A stretch of DNA of 64,000 nucleotides from positions 186,001-250,000 of the forward strand of contig JAWZSN010000003.1 of NCBI GenBank assembly GCA_033875255.1. The letters are read 5' to 3'. The translations under genes and the position numbers were made by a program. A model generated the notes under the pieces. The model was not told the DNA's origin and ran no database searches. It was given only the letters and a program-made list of their open reading frames with translations. Source of the DNA: Marinimicrococcus sp033875255 (GTDB taxonomy: Bacteria > Pseudomonadota > Alphaproteobacteria > Geminicoccales > Geminicoccaceae). Positions 49,170-57,115 of the stretch are shown piece after piece (positions within the stretch are counted from its first letter, which is position 1; each line of letters starts with the position of its first letter).

Positions 49170-50345
49170 ATGAGCAGACGGGTGGTGATCGTGGGCGGCG
49201 GGGCGATCGGCAGCGCGATCGCGTACTGGCTGACGCGCGAGTCGCGGGCGGATCTCGAGGTCGTGGTGGTCGAGCGCGACCCCGCCTATCGCCGCGCCTC
49301 CTCGGCTCTCTCGGCAAGCTCGATCCGCCAGCAGTTCTCGACCGCCGTCAATATCGACATCGGCAGTTTCGGCATCCGCTTTCTGCGCGCCTTGCCGGAT
49401 TATCTGGCGGTGGAGGGCGAGGTGCCGGAGCTCGGCCTGGACGAAGGCGGCTATCTTTTCCTGGCCAGCACCGGGGGCGAGCCGGTCCTGCGCCAGAATC
49501 ACGCGCTGCAGCGTGCCCGCGGCGCCGACGTGGCGCTTCTCGAGCCGGCGGAGCTCGCTGCGCGATTTCCGTGGCTCAGCACCGGGGACGTGGCGCTTGC
49601 CTCGCTGGGCCTCTCGGGCGAGGGATGGTTCGACGGCTACGGCCTGCTGCGCGCCTTCCGCCGCCGGGCGGCAGCCCAGGGGGCGCGCTTCCTGGCCGAT
49701 GAGGTGGTCGGCGTGCGCCGCCAGGGCGCGAGAGTGGTGGCGGTCGAGCTTGGGCAGGGCGACGAGCTCGCCTGCGATCTCCTGGTCAACGCCGCCGGCC
49801 CCTGGTCGGCACGCGTGGCCGCCATGATGGAGGCGAGCCTGCCGGTGCGCGCCCGGCGGCGCTGCGTCTTCGTGCTCGACTGCCCCGAGCCGCTGCCTGG
49901 CTGCCCGCTGATGATCGATCCGTCGGGCTTCTGGCTACGCCCGGAAGGCCGCCAGTTCATCTGCGGGGCGCCGCCCCTGGCGGGCCAGGACCATGACGAC
50001 CTGCCCCTCGACGAGATCGACCACACCCTGTTCGAGGAGACCATCTGGCCGACGCTGGCGCATCGCGTGCCGGCCTTCGAGCGGCTCAAGGTGACCGGCT
50101 CCTGGGCCGGCTACTACGAGTACAACACGGTCGACCAGAACGGGCTGGTAGGCCAGCAGCCGGGGCTTTCCAACGTGCTGGTGGCGACAGGCTTCTCCGG
50201 GCACGGCATCCAGCAGGCGCCGGCCGTCGGTCGCGGCATCGCCGAGCTGGTGCTCGACGGCTCCTATCGCAGCCTCGACCTTTGCGACCTCGATCCGGCC
50301 CGTCTCGAGCAAGGCAGGCCGCTTCTCGAGCGCAACGTCATCTGA
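49170..50345 (+). CDS. FAD-dependent oxidoreductase (DAO/sarcosine oxidase-like)
   Basis: A 391-residue D-amino-acid-oxidase-fold enzyme. FAD binding is shown by 'VVIVGGGAIGSAIAYWLT' and an acidic end of the second strand ('VVVVERDPAYRRASSALSAS'). 'LLVNAAGPWSARVA' and the C-terminal 'VATGFSGHGIQQAPAVGRGI' belong to the sarcosine/dimethylglycine oxidase or FOXRED1-like branch that oxidises N-methyl amino acids or proline-like amines. GGGGAGA upstream of ATG 49170 is a good ribosome site. Partner genes are absent, so the substrate is open. Confidence 0.9.
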   Translation: MSRRVVIVGGGAIGSAIAYWLTRESRADLEVVVVERDPAYRRASSALSASSIRQQFSTAVNIDIGSFGIRFLRALPDYLAVEGEVPELGLDEGGYLFLASTGGEPVLRQNHALQRARGADVALLEPAELAARFPWLSTGDVALASLGLSGEGWFDGYGLLRAFRRRAAAQGARFLADEVVGVRRQGARVVAVELGQGDELACDLLVNAAGPWSARVAAMMEASLPVRARRRCVFVLDCPEPLPGCPLMIDPSGFWLRPEGRQFICGAPPLAGQDHDDLPLDEIDHTLFEETIWPTLAHRVPAFERLKVTGSWAGYYEYNTVDQNGLVGQQPGLSNVLVATGFSGHGIQQAPAVGRGIAELVLDGSYRSLDLCDLDPARLEQGRPLLERNVI

Positions 50346-50364
50346 CGCGGTCCGGCTCTTCGCA

Positions 50365-50805
50365 TCAGTGCGAGACGATATAGGCTTCGCGCAGCAGGTC
50401 GGCCTCGAGGCTGACCTCGTCGAGGCGGTTCTTGACCACGTCGCCGATGCTCACGATTCCGGCGATCATCCCGCCGTCCAGCACCGGCAGATGGCGGATG
50501 CGCAGCCGCGTCATCCGCTCCATCAGCTCCTTGACGCTGTCGTCCGGCGCGCAGGTCTGTACCGCCCGCGTCATGATCTCGCTGACCCGCCGGCCGGGCT
50601 CGAGGATCTCGACCCCGTGCCGGACCAGCGCCTGGATCACGTCGCGCTCGGAGAGGATGCCGTCCAGATGGCTGCCGTCCTCGCTCACCACCAGGGCGCC
50701 GATCCGCTCGAGCGCCAGGCGGTGCAGCGCCGTGTTGATGGCGGTCTCGCCGCGGATCGTCACGACGTTGCGACCCTTGGCGTCGAGTATCTCGCGCACG
50801 CGCAT
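50365..50805 (-). CDS. Two-CBS-domain protein
   Basis: A 146-residue protein built of two CBS domains: 'ALERIGALVVSEDGSHLDGI' and 'ERDVIQALVRHG' in the first; 'LMERMTRLRIRHLPVLDGGM' and 'IAGIVSIGDVVKNRLDE' in the second. CBS pairs bind adenine nucleotides and sense energy state or ionic strength. No enzymatic domain is attached. The ending 'EVSLEADLLREAYIVSH' is common in stand-alone alphaproteobacterial members. ATG 50805 gives the normal start. Confidence 0.9.
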   Translation of the reverse strand: MRVREILDAKGRNVVTIRGETAINTALHRLALERIGALVVSEDGSHLDGILSERDVIQALVRHGVEILEPGRRVSEIMTRAVQTCAPDDSVKELMERMTRLRIRHLPVLDGGMIAGIVSIGDVVKNRLDEVSLEADLLREAYIVSH

Positions 50806-50921
50806 GGCCCCGCTCCCTTCGCTGCCGGCAGGCGACAAAAAGACTGCCTACCCTTTCTTGATAGACGAAGGGGCGGTTCCTGCGCCAGACGCATTGCCAC
50901 CATGCAAAACTGCCGGCTGTC

Positions 50922-51740
50922 TCAGCCCACCGGCTGCGCCGGCATCGGCGGCTGGTCCCAGCAGCCCTCGACGCTCTGGTCGAAATCCACCAGCGAGCCC
51001 GTCATCATCCCGCTCTCGGCCGAGCACAGGAAGGCCACCGCCGCCGCCACCTCACGGGGCTTGAGCAGCCGCCCGAAGGGCCGCTGCGCCTCGGCTTGCT
51101 GCAGCCAGCCCTCCGGCGCGTCGTGGGCACGCTTTTGGATCGCGTGCTCGCCCGGCGTGTCCATCCAGCCGATATTGAGGCCGTTGACGCGGATGCGGTG
51201 CGGCAGGAGCGAGAAGGCGATGTTCTTGGTCAAGGTGCCCAGCGCCATCTTCGAGGCGCTGTAGGGGGCGAGGAACGACTGGCCGCCATGCGCCGACATC
51301 GAGAGGATGTTGACCATGCTGCCCTGGGTCCCCTCGCGCAGCATCACCTTCACCGCCTCCTGCATGAGGAAGAAGGGGGCGCGGGTATTGACCGCGAACA
51401 TCCGGTCGAAGAAGTCGGGGGTGGTACTCAGGATGTTGCCGCGGTCGGTGAGGGCGGCCGCGTTGACCAGGCAGTCGATCCGCCCGAATGCCTCGTCGCA
51501 GCGATGCACCACCGCCCGTACCTGCTCCACGTCCTCGAGCTCGGCCGCCACGAACCGGGCCTCGGTGCCTTTCTCGCGCAGCGCCTCGCACACAGCGCGG
51601 CCGCGCGCTTCGTTACGGCCGCTGATGAGGACGCCCTGCGCGCCGCGCTCGGCAAAGAGCCGGGCGATGGCCTCGCCCAGGCCCTGCGTGCCGCCGGTGA
51701 TCACCGCGACCTTGCCGGCAAGCTGTTGCGACCCGCCCAT
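50922..51740 (-). CDS. Short-chain dehydrogenase (SDR) family oxidoreductase
   Basis: A 272-residue classical SDR: 'ITGGTQGLGEAIARLFAERG' for cofactor binding, 'VNAAALTDRGNILSTTPDFF', Ser in 'NILSMSAHGG', and Y-x3-K in 'YSASKMALGTLTKNIAFSL'. The insert 'NIGWMDTPGEHAIQKRAHDA' and the acidic, tryptophan-containing C terminus ('DFDQSVEGCWDQPP') mark a subgroup that often accompanies sugar or polyol catabolism genes. No such transporter is adjacent. Substrate unknown. Confidence 0.87.
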   Translation of the reverse strand: MGGSQQLAGKVAVITGGTQGLGEAIARLFAERGAQGVLISGRNEARGRAVCEALREKGTEARFVAAELEDVEQVRAVVHRCDEAFGRIDCLVNAAALTDRGNILSTTPDFFDRMFAVNTRAPFFLMQEAVKVMLREGTQGSMVNILSMSAHGGQSFLAPYSASKMALGTLTKNIAFSLLPHRIRVNGLNIGWMDTPGEHAIQKRAHDAPEGWLQQAEAQRPFGRLLKPREVAAAVAFLCSAESGMMTGSLVDFDQSVEGCWDQPPMPAQPVG

Positions 51741-51796
51741 CCTGGCCTCCCTCCATGCTTTCGGGAGCCGAGGCTAGCACCGCTCGCGGCCGGGCG

Positions 51797-52350
51797 TCAG
51801 CGCTCCGTGACCGCTTCGGCACGCGCCTGCGCGAGCTCGGCCACGAAACGGCGATATTCCCCTGTCCTGCGCTGCTCGTCGCACAGCCGCCAGAAGGGGT
51901 GGACAGCGACGAAAAGCGTGACGACTGCAGCACGGGCGATCGGCCGGTCGCGACCATCACGCGCGGGGCCACCAGCTCGATCGCGCGCAGCGGCGAGAGC
52001 CGGCAGGCATCGCTCTCGTCCGAACCGGGCTTCTGGTGGAGGCGCCGCTTGCCGCGCATCAAGAGCTTGCAGCGCTCGACGGCATTGGTGAGCAACGCAC
52101 CGTCCCGCTTCGAGCCTGCTCGCCCAGCACCACGCGCAGCCGCGCCTCCCGGCCCCCACTTTCCAGTCCCGGCAGAGTGTCCTCGAGGCGCATCTTGCGC
52201 ACCAGCACGAGCAGTCGCGAGCCGCCCGGCGGGATGGCGCTGCCAGCGCCGTCGGCTGCCCCGGGAAGCAGCGACGACGCGACACGGTTCCACTCGAGCG
52301 CGCATCCAAGGTAAAGGACCAGTCGCCACTCGTGCCCGCACGGGCGGCGC
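51797..52350 (-). pseudogene. Frame-disrupted remnant of a secreted or hypothetical protein gene
   Basis: Protein-like, GC3-biased sequence runs through three reading frames of the minus strand in turn. About 52350-52115 reads 'WRLVLYLGCALEWNRVASSL' and onward to 'RLRVVLGEQA'; about 52120-51930 reads 'LLTNAVERCKLLMRGKRRLH' through 'ELVAPRVMVATGRSPVLQSS'; about 51930-51797 reads 'VAVHPFWRLCDEQRRTGEYR' to a TGA. Two frameshifts, near 52115 and 51925, would join them into one ~180-residue product. The 5' end runs into the divergent lipoprotein gene. No family is recognised. Genuine decay or sequencing error could both explain this. Confidence 0.5.
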
Positions 52351-52404
52351 GCTCGGCCATGCCTCGTCCCGCGAGCAAGGGGGACGGGAAAACCCGGAGG
52401 ACGG

Positions 52405-53478
52405 ATGCCCCGCCACGCCACACGCCCACGCGCGATGGCCCTGCTGCTGGCCGTGTCGCTGACGGGCTGCAGCCTGGGGCCGGCGGTGGTGCAGCACGAC
52501 CAGCTCGGCTATGCCGCGGCGCTGAGCGAGGCCGGCAAGCGCCAGACCCTGCTCAACGTGGTCAAGCTGCGCTACGCCGACGTGCCGACCTTCGTGAGCG
52601 TCAACCAGCTCGTCTCCGCCTACACCATGCAGGGCGGGATCGGGCTCGGCTCCAACATTTTCACCGATGCGATCCGCCTCGGCGAGGACGTCAGCATCGG
52701 CGTCAATGGCAGTTTTTCCAACACGCCCACCATCACCTACACGCCGATCCGCGGCCGCGAGTTCGCCCGGCTGCTGCTGGCGCCGCTCGAGCCCGGCGAG
52801 CTGTTCGGGCTGCTGCTCGCCGGCGTCCCGGCCGAGCTCGTGCTGGGCCTGGGCATCCATTCGCTGGGCAATCTCCGCAACGAGAAGAGCGGAGCCACCG
52901 GCAGCGTGCCCGCCCACCCCCAGTTCATCGAGGCGGCGGGGCTCACCGGCCAGCTTCTCGACGCCGGTCTGTTGAGCGTGCGGATCGAGCCCAACGGCAT
53001 CGCCAGCCGGGTGCATCTCCTGTTCGAGGGCGGCACCGGCAACGGCACGGTCGACGCGCGCGAGGCGCGGCTGCGCAAGCTGCTGGGCCTGGATGCCGAG
53101 AGCCGCGAGTTCAAGGTGGCCTACGCGATGGGCGAGCCGGCGCCGGGTGTCGTCAACATCCGCACCCGCTCGCTGGTCGAGGTGCTGGGCCAGCTCGCCG
53201 CCGACGTGGCGGTGCCGAGCTCGGACGTGGATGAGGGCCGCACCTACGCGATGCGCAGCCAGCCGCGCCCGCCGATGCAGCCGCAGATCACCGTCGAGAA
53301 CGGCTTCTTCGCGCCGAGCGACGCCTATGTACGGGTCGAGTATAACGGCCGCTGGTTCTGGATCGCCAATGACGACCTGGCGTCCAAGCGGATCTTCAGC
53401 TTCGTGATGCTGCTCTTCTCGCTGGCCCAGCAGACCCGCCCGGGACAAGGCCCGATCATCACCATTCCGGCGAGCTGA
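52405..53478 (+). CDS. Hypothetical lipoprotein
   Basis: A 357-residue predicted lipoprotein with signal 'MALLLAVSLTGCSLGPAVV' (lipobox LTGC); ATG 52405 or the internal ATG at about 52435 may be the start. The mature protein is a mixed alpha/beta sequence with 'GKRQTLLNVVKLRYADVPTF', 'NTPTITYTPIRGREFARLLL' and a C-terminal 'VEYNGRWFWIANDDLASKRI' and 'FSFVMLLFSLAQQT'. Similar lipoproteins of unknown function are found in diverse proteobacteria. No partner gene is adjacent. Function unknown. Confidence 0.82.
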   Translation: MPRHATRPRAMALLLAVSLTGCSLGPAVVQHDQLGYAAALSEAGKRQTLLNVVKLRYADVPTFVSVNQLVSAYTMQGGIGLGSNIFTDAIRLGEDVSIGVNGSFSNTPTITYTPIRGREFARLLLAPLEPGELFGLLLAGVPAELVLGLGIHSLGNLRNEKSGATGSVPAHPQFIEAAGLTGQLLDAGLLSVRIEPNGIASRVHLLFEGGTGNGTVDAREARLRKLLGLDAESREFKVAYAMGEPAPGVVNIRTRSLVEVLGQLAADVAVPSSDVDEGRTYAMRSQPRPPMQPQITVENGFFAPSDAYVRVEYNGRWFWIANDDLASKRIFSFVMLLFSLAQQTRPGQGPIITIPAS

Positions 53479-53554
53479 TCCGCGCGCGGCGTCCGTCGAC
53501 CACGGCCCCGGCGCCGCCTATTGTGGCGGCATTGGTGCAAGCGGAGGACCCGGC

Positions 53555-54343
53555 ATGGCCCAGCTTTCCGGCAAGACGGCCCTTATTACCGGCTCGACCA
53601 GCGGAATCGGCCTGGCGATCGCCCGCGGGCTCGCCTCCCAGGGGGCCGACATTCTCCTCAACGGTTTCGGCGAGCCGCGCGCCATCGAGGCGCTGGCCCA
53701 CGAGATCGCCGACGCCCATGCGGTGCGGGTGAGCCATCTGCCGGCCGACATGAGCCGGCCGGCCGAGATCGCGGCCATGGCGCAGCGCGCCCTGGACGAG
53801 CGCGGCGGCGTCGACATCCTCGTCAACAATGCGGGCATCCAGCACACCGCCCCGGTGCAGGACTTCCCGCCCGAGAAATGGGACGCCATCATCGCGGTGA
53901 ACCTCACCGCCGCCTTCCACACCACCCGCGCCCTCCTGCCGGCCATGCTGGAGCGCGGCTGGGGTCGCATCGTCAATATCGCCTCGGTGCACGGGCTGGT
54001 CGCCAGCGTCGACAAGACCGCCTACGTCGCGGCCAAGCACGGGCTGGTCGGCTTCACCAAGGTGGTGGCGCTCGAGACGGCGCAAAGCGGCGTCACCTGC
54101 AACGCCATCTGCCCGGGTTTCGTGCTGACCCCGCTGATCCAGCGGCAGATCGACGAGCGTGGCGCGCGGCTGGGTGTGCCCGAGGAGCAGGCGCGCCGCG
54201 ATCTGCTGAAGGAAAAGCAGCCGAGCCTCGACTTCGTCACGCCGGAGCAGGTAGCCGCCGTGGCCCTCTTCTTGTGCTCGCAGGGAGCCGCGCAGATCCG
54301 AGGCCAGGCGCTCCCGGTCGATGGAGGCTGGACCGCCCAGTAG
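53555..54343 (+). CDS. bdhA: 3-hydroxybutyrate dehydrogenase
   Basis: A 262-residue SDR that oxidises (R)-3-hydroxybutyrate to acetoacetate with NAD+, a step in polyhydroxybutyrate breakdown. Beyond the SDR motifs 'ITGSTSGIGLAIARGLASQG' and 'YVAAKHGLVGFTKVVALE', the family-specific pieces are 'NNAGIQHTAPVQDFPPEKWD', 'NIASVHGLVASVDKTAY', 'NAICPGFVLTPLIQRQI' and 'LLKEKQPSLDFVTPEQV'. It is a single gene: no PHB depolymerase or thiolase is adjacent. Confidence 0.93.
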   Translation: MAQLSGKTALITGSTSGIGLAIARGLASQGADILLNGFGEPRAIEALAHEIADAHAVRVSHLPADMSRPAEIAAMAQRALDERGGVDILVNNAGIQHTAPVQDFPPEKWDAIIAVNLTAAFHTTRALLPAMLERGWGRIVNIASVHGLVASVDKTAYVAAKHGLVGFTKVVALETAQSGVTCNAICPGFVLTPLIQRQIDERGARLGVPEEQARRDLLKEKQPSLDFVTPEQVAAVALFLCSQGAAQIRGQALPVDGGWTAQ

Positions 54344-54521
54344 GCCTTTGAGGAAGCTTTTGCCGCCGCCTTGACCTCGCCGGCCCGAAGCATCACGTTT
54401 GCCGTTCGGCTTTCGTGGGCCGCCGTCGGCCGGCAGCGGCACAAGGTCCGTCGGCGCGGTCGTGTGGGAGTCGGGCCCTTCACGGGCAACCGACCACGTT
54501 CAATCTCCGGGAGACAGGCCG

Positions 54522-54953
54522 ATGGCCGCAACGGCGAGCACCGGCAGCACCGTCAAGCTGCACTACACGCTGACCCTCGAGGACGGCACGATTTTCGACA
54601 GCTCTCGCGAGCGTGAGCCGTTCGAGGTGAAGCTCGGCGCCGGCCAGGTGATCCAGGGCTTCGAGCAGGCCCTCATGGGCATGGCCGAGGGCGAGAGCAA
54701 GCAGGTCACGATCGCCTCCGAACAGGCCTACGGGCCGTGGCGGGAGGAGCTGGTGCAGGAGGTCGCGCGCGACCAGCTGCCCGCCGAGCTGCCGCTGGAG
54801 ATCGGCCGCCAGCTCCAGGCCTCGGACCCGCAGGGCCGCACGATGCTGCTCACGGTGATCGAGATGGACGACCAGTCGGTCAAGCTCGACGCCAACCATC
54901 CGCTCGCCGGCGAGGACCTGACCTTCGATCTCGAGGTGCTCGGCGTTCACTGA
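54522..54953 (+). CDS. FKBP-type peptidyl-prolyl cis-trans isomerase (SlpA/SlyD-like)
   Basis: A 143-residue FKBP of the SlyD/SlpA class: 'VKLHYTLTLEDGTIFDSS', 'FEVKLGAGQVIQGFEQALMG', 'MAEGESKQVTI' and an inserted flap domain (~70-120, 'YGPWREELVQEVARDQLPAE') that acts as a chaperone. The His-rich metal-binding tail of SlyD is lacking, as in SlpA. GGGAG before ATG 54522 supports the start. Cytoplasmic. Its 3' end abuts the MFS gene on the other strand. Confidence 0.92.
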   Translation: MAATASTGSTVKLHYTLTLEDGTIFDSSREREPFEVKLGAGQVIQGFEQALMGMAEGESKQVTIASEQAYGPWREELVQEVARDQLPAELPLEIGRQLQASDPQGRTMLLTVIEMDDQSVKLDANHPLAGEDLTFDLEVLGVH

Positions 54954-55085
54954 GGAGCCTCGCCCGCGCGCCGGCCGCTGCCGTCGCCCTCGAGATCGGG
55001 GGCGCGCCAGCGGTTGAGCGCCAGCGGGCCCAGCAACATCAAGACGGCGAGATGGGCGAAGGCCAGGGCCATGCAAGCCGCCCGC
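54947..55085 (-). other. Frameshifted 3' remainder of the MFS gene
   Basis: Read in a frame shifted by one base from the MFS gene, this segment codes 'ACMALAFAHLAVLMLLGPLA' and a hydrophilic tail to TGA at 54947-54949. A hydrophobic twelfth helix followed by a charged tail is what the MFS protein is missing. The shift lies in a G/C-rich run near 55080. Confidence 0.7.
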
Positions 55086-56217
55086 CGCCCGCCGCATCGA
55101 GGATGGCGCCGAACGCGAACGGCCCGAGAAAGCCGCCGGCGAAGCCCAGGGTCGAGTGCACCGCCATGGAGGCGCCGGCCTCGCCCGGCCGTGCATTGCC
55201 GACGGCGCCTGCGGTGAGGGCCGAGCTGTCGCCGTAGACCACGAGGCAGTAGAGCAGCACGAGGAGGGCGGCGGCGAGGTAGGAGGCCGTGCCCAGGGTG
55301 GCGGTGAGGAGGGCCATGACGATGGAGCCCGCCATCACCGCCGTGATGATGCGGCGCCGGCCGAAGCGCAGGCACAGCTCGTTGCCGGCGACGCTCGCCG
55401 GCATGGTGCAAAAGCCCATCAGGGCGGTGACCGCCACCGGTCCGAGGAGCGGATGGGCGGCGAGCGCGGGCGGCGCCATGGCGGTCAGGAAGGCCACCGA
55501 CCAGGCGCGCAGCGTGAAGAGTTCCCAGCTGTGGACCGTGTAGCCGATCGTGTAGGCCATCGCGGCACGGTTGCGCAGTGCCGGACGCGGGTCGAGAACG
55601 CTGCGCCAGGGCCGCGGGGCGGTCGCCGGGGCGCTGCGCGGCGGCATGATCGAGGCGGCCAGGATGATGCCCAGAAGCGCTCCCAGGGCTCCCGCGGCAA
55701 AGGCCCACCGCCAGCCCAGCCAGGCGGCGATACCGGCCGCCGCGAGGAACGAGAGCGAGCTGCCGACGCCCAGGCACGAGGTGTAGAAGGCCACCGCACG
55801 CGAGCGCGTGCGACCGGCGGTGGCGTCCGTCAGCACCCGCAGGCCGGGCATGTAGCAACCGGCGAAGCCGGCGCCGGCGAGGCCCCAGAACAGCGCCGCC
55901 GACCACAGCCCCTCGGCGAGCAGGGCGAGCCCCAGGCAGGCCAGTCCGGTGAGCGCGGTGGAGAGCAGGTAGATGCGGCGCGGGTCGATCCGGTCGGTGA
56001 GCGAGACCAGGAACGGCACGGCCAGCGTATAGCCGCCATAATAGATGCCGGCGAGAAAGCCGGCCTCGCCGCCCGATAGCCCCCACGCGCGCATCAGCAG
56101 CGGCAGCAGGGCCGGCACCGCATAGGCGCTCACATGGCCGACCATCTGGGCGGCGCACACCCCGGCGATCAGCCGCCAGGCCGACTGCCCACGCCCCTCC
56201 GCCGTGACCGCGCGCAC
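55039..56217 (-). CDS. MFS transporter, C terminus lost by a frameshift
   Basis: A major facilitator of 392 residues as it reads now. Twelve-helix MFS features can be followed: 'GGYTLAVPFLVSLTDRIDPR' (motif A region), 'GAGFAGCYMPGLRVLTDATA' and 'TSCLGVGSSLSFLAAAGIAA'. Start is GTG 56217. The frame ends abruptly after 'FGAILDAAGGG' with out-of-frame residues; the expected last helix ('MALAFAHLAVLMLLGPLAL') is intact in another frame down to 54947. The protein would therefore lack its final helix. Substrate unknown. Confidence 0.82.
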   Translation of the reverse strand: MRAVTAEGRGQSAWRLIAGVCAAQMVGHVSAYAVPALLPLLMRAWGLSGGEAGFLAGIYYGGYTLAVPFLVSLTDRIDPRRIYLLSTALTGLACLGLALLAEGLWSAALFWGLAGAGFAGCYMPGLRVLTDATAGRTRSRAVAFYTSCLGVGSSLSFLAAAGIAAWLGWRWAFAAGALGALLGIILAASIMPPRSAPATAPRPWRSVLDPRPALRNRAAMAYTIGYTVHSWELFTLRAWSVAFLTAMAPPALAAHPLLGPVAVTALMGFCTMPASVAGNELCLRFGRRRIITAVMAGSIVMALLTATLGTASYLAAALLVLLYCLVVYGDSSALTAGAVGNARPGEAGASMAVHSTLGFAGGFLGPFAFGAILDAAGGGRLAWPWPSPISPS

Positions 56218-56232
56218 TGCCGCGCTCCCGGC

Positions 56233-57012
56233 TCAGGCCATGAAGCGCACGCTCACCCGCCCGAGCGCGCCGAAATCGCCTTCCGCAAGCGATCCCGCGG
56301 CAACCGGCGTGATGCCGGTGAGCGTGCCCGAGCTGACCCACTGGCCGGCCTCGAGCCCCGGGCCGTTGTCAGCCAGCCACACCAGGGCCTGGAGCGGGTC
56401 GCCCAGCACCAGCACGCCGGTCCCGGTCGCCTTTTCCTGTCCGTCCACGAGGCAGCGCGCCGCGATGGAGGAAAGGTCCAGCTCGTGCCAGTCCGCAACC
56501 GCGGCCCCGGGCAGGAAAGCCATGTTGAGCCCGTAATCGGCGATTGCCAGGCGCACGTCCGGCAGGCCGTCGGAGACCACCCGGGTTCCCACCACTTCCA
56601 GCGCCGGGTGCAGCGAGCCCACCGCAGCTTTCACCTCGTCCCGGCCGTAGGGGGCCTCGCGGCGGGGCAGGGCGCGCGCCATGCGAAAGGCGATCTCGCA
56701 CTCCACGCCGCGGGTTCCCGGCCTGAAGGGGAGGGCCACGCCGTTCTGCGCGTTCGCCTCGTGCCGATCGGTCTCGGGGATCGGGCCGAAGAACGGACGG
56801 TCGGTCTTGAGGCGCGCCTGGTGATCCTTGCCGGTGGCACCGATCTTCCAGCCCGCCAGGCCGCCGCCCAGCGCGGCGATGGCCGCGCGCTGCAGCGCAT
56901 AGGCCTGCTCCAGGCTGGCGGGGGCCTCGGGCCAGGGCGGAGGCACCTGGCTCGCCGTCTTGCGGGCGTGGGCCAAAGCTGCTCCCGCCTTGTGCAGCAC
57001 CGTCTCGTCCAT
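56233..57012 (-). CDS. 2-keto-4-pentenoate hydratase-family protein
   Basis: A 259-residue protein of the fumarylacetoacetase-like hydratase/decarboxylase family (MhpD/DmpE-like), which adds water to 2-oxo-pent-4-enoates or decarboxylates related diacids in aromatic meta-cleavage. Motifs: 'LAGWKIGATGKDHQARL', metal ligands in 'RGVECEIAFRMARAL', 'HPALEVVGTRV' and the C-terminal 'VSSGTLTGITPVAAG'. ATG 57012 has GGGGAG seven bases ahead; ATG 57039 is an alternative. No ring-cleavage genes are nearby. It lies 15 bases before the start of the MFS gene, so they may form one transcript. Confidence 0.88.
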   Translation of the reverse strand: MDETVLHKAGAALAHARKTASQVPPPWPEAPASLEQAYALQRAAIAALGGGLAGWKIGATGKDHQARLKTDRPFFGPIPETDRHEANAQNGVALPFRPGTRGVECEIAFRMARALPRREAPYGRDEVKAAVGSLHPALEVVGTRVVSDGLPDVRLAIADYGLNMAFLPGAAVADWHELDLSSIAARCLVDGQEKATGTGVLVLGDPLQALVWLADNGPGLEAGQWVSSGTLTGITPVAAGSLAEGDFGALGRVSVRFMA

Positions 57013-57115
57013 GTAGCGCTCCCCGCTCGCCCGTGTCATCGCTCAGCTTGCGGGGGCGCAGATTGACACCGATCCGGAGCGAGGTCGAGAATGCGCCGCA
57101 GCTCCCGGGGAGGAC

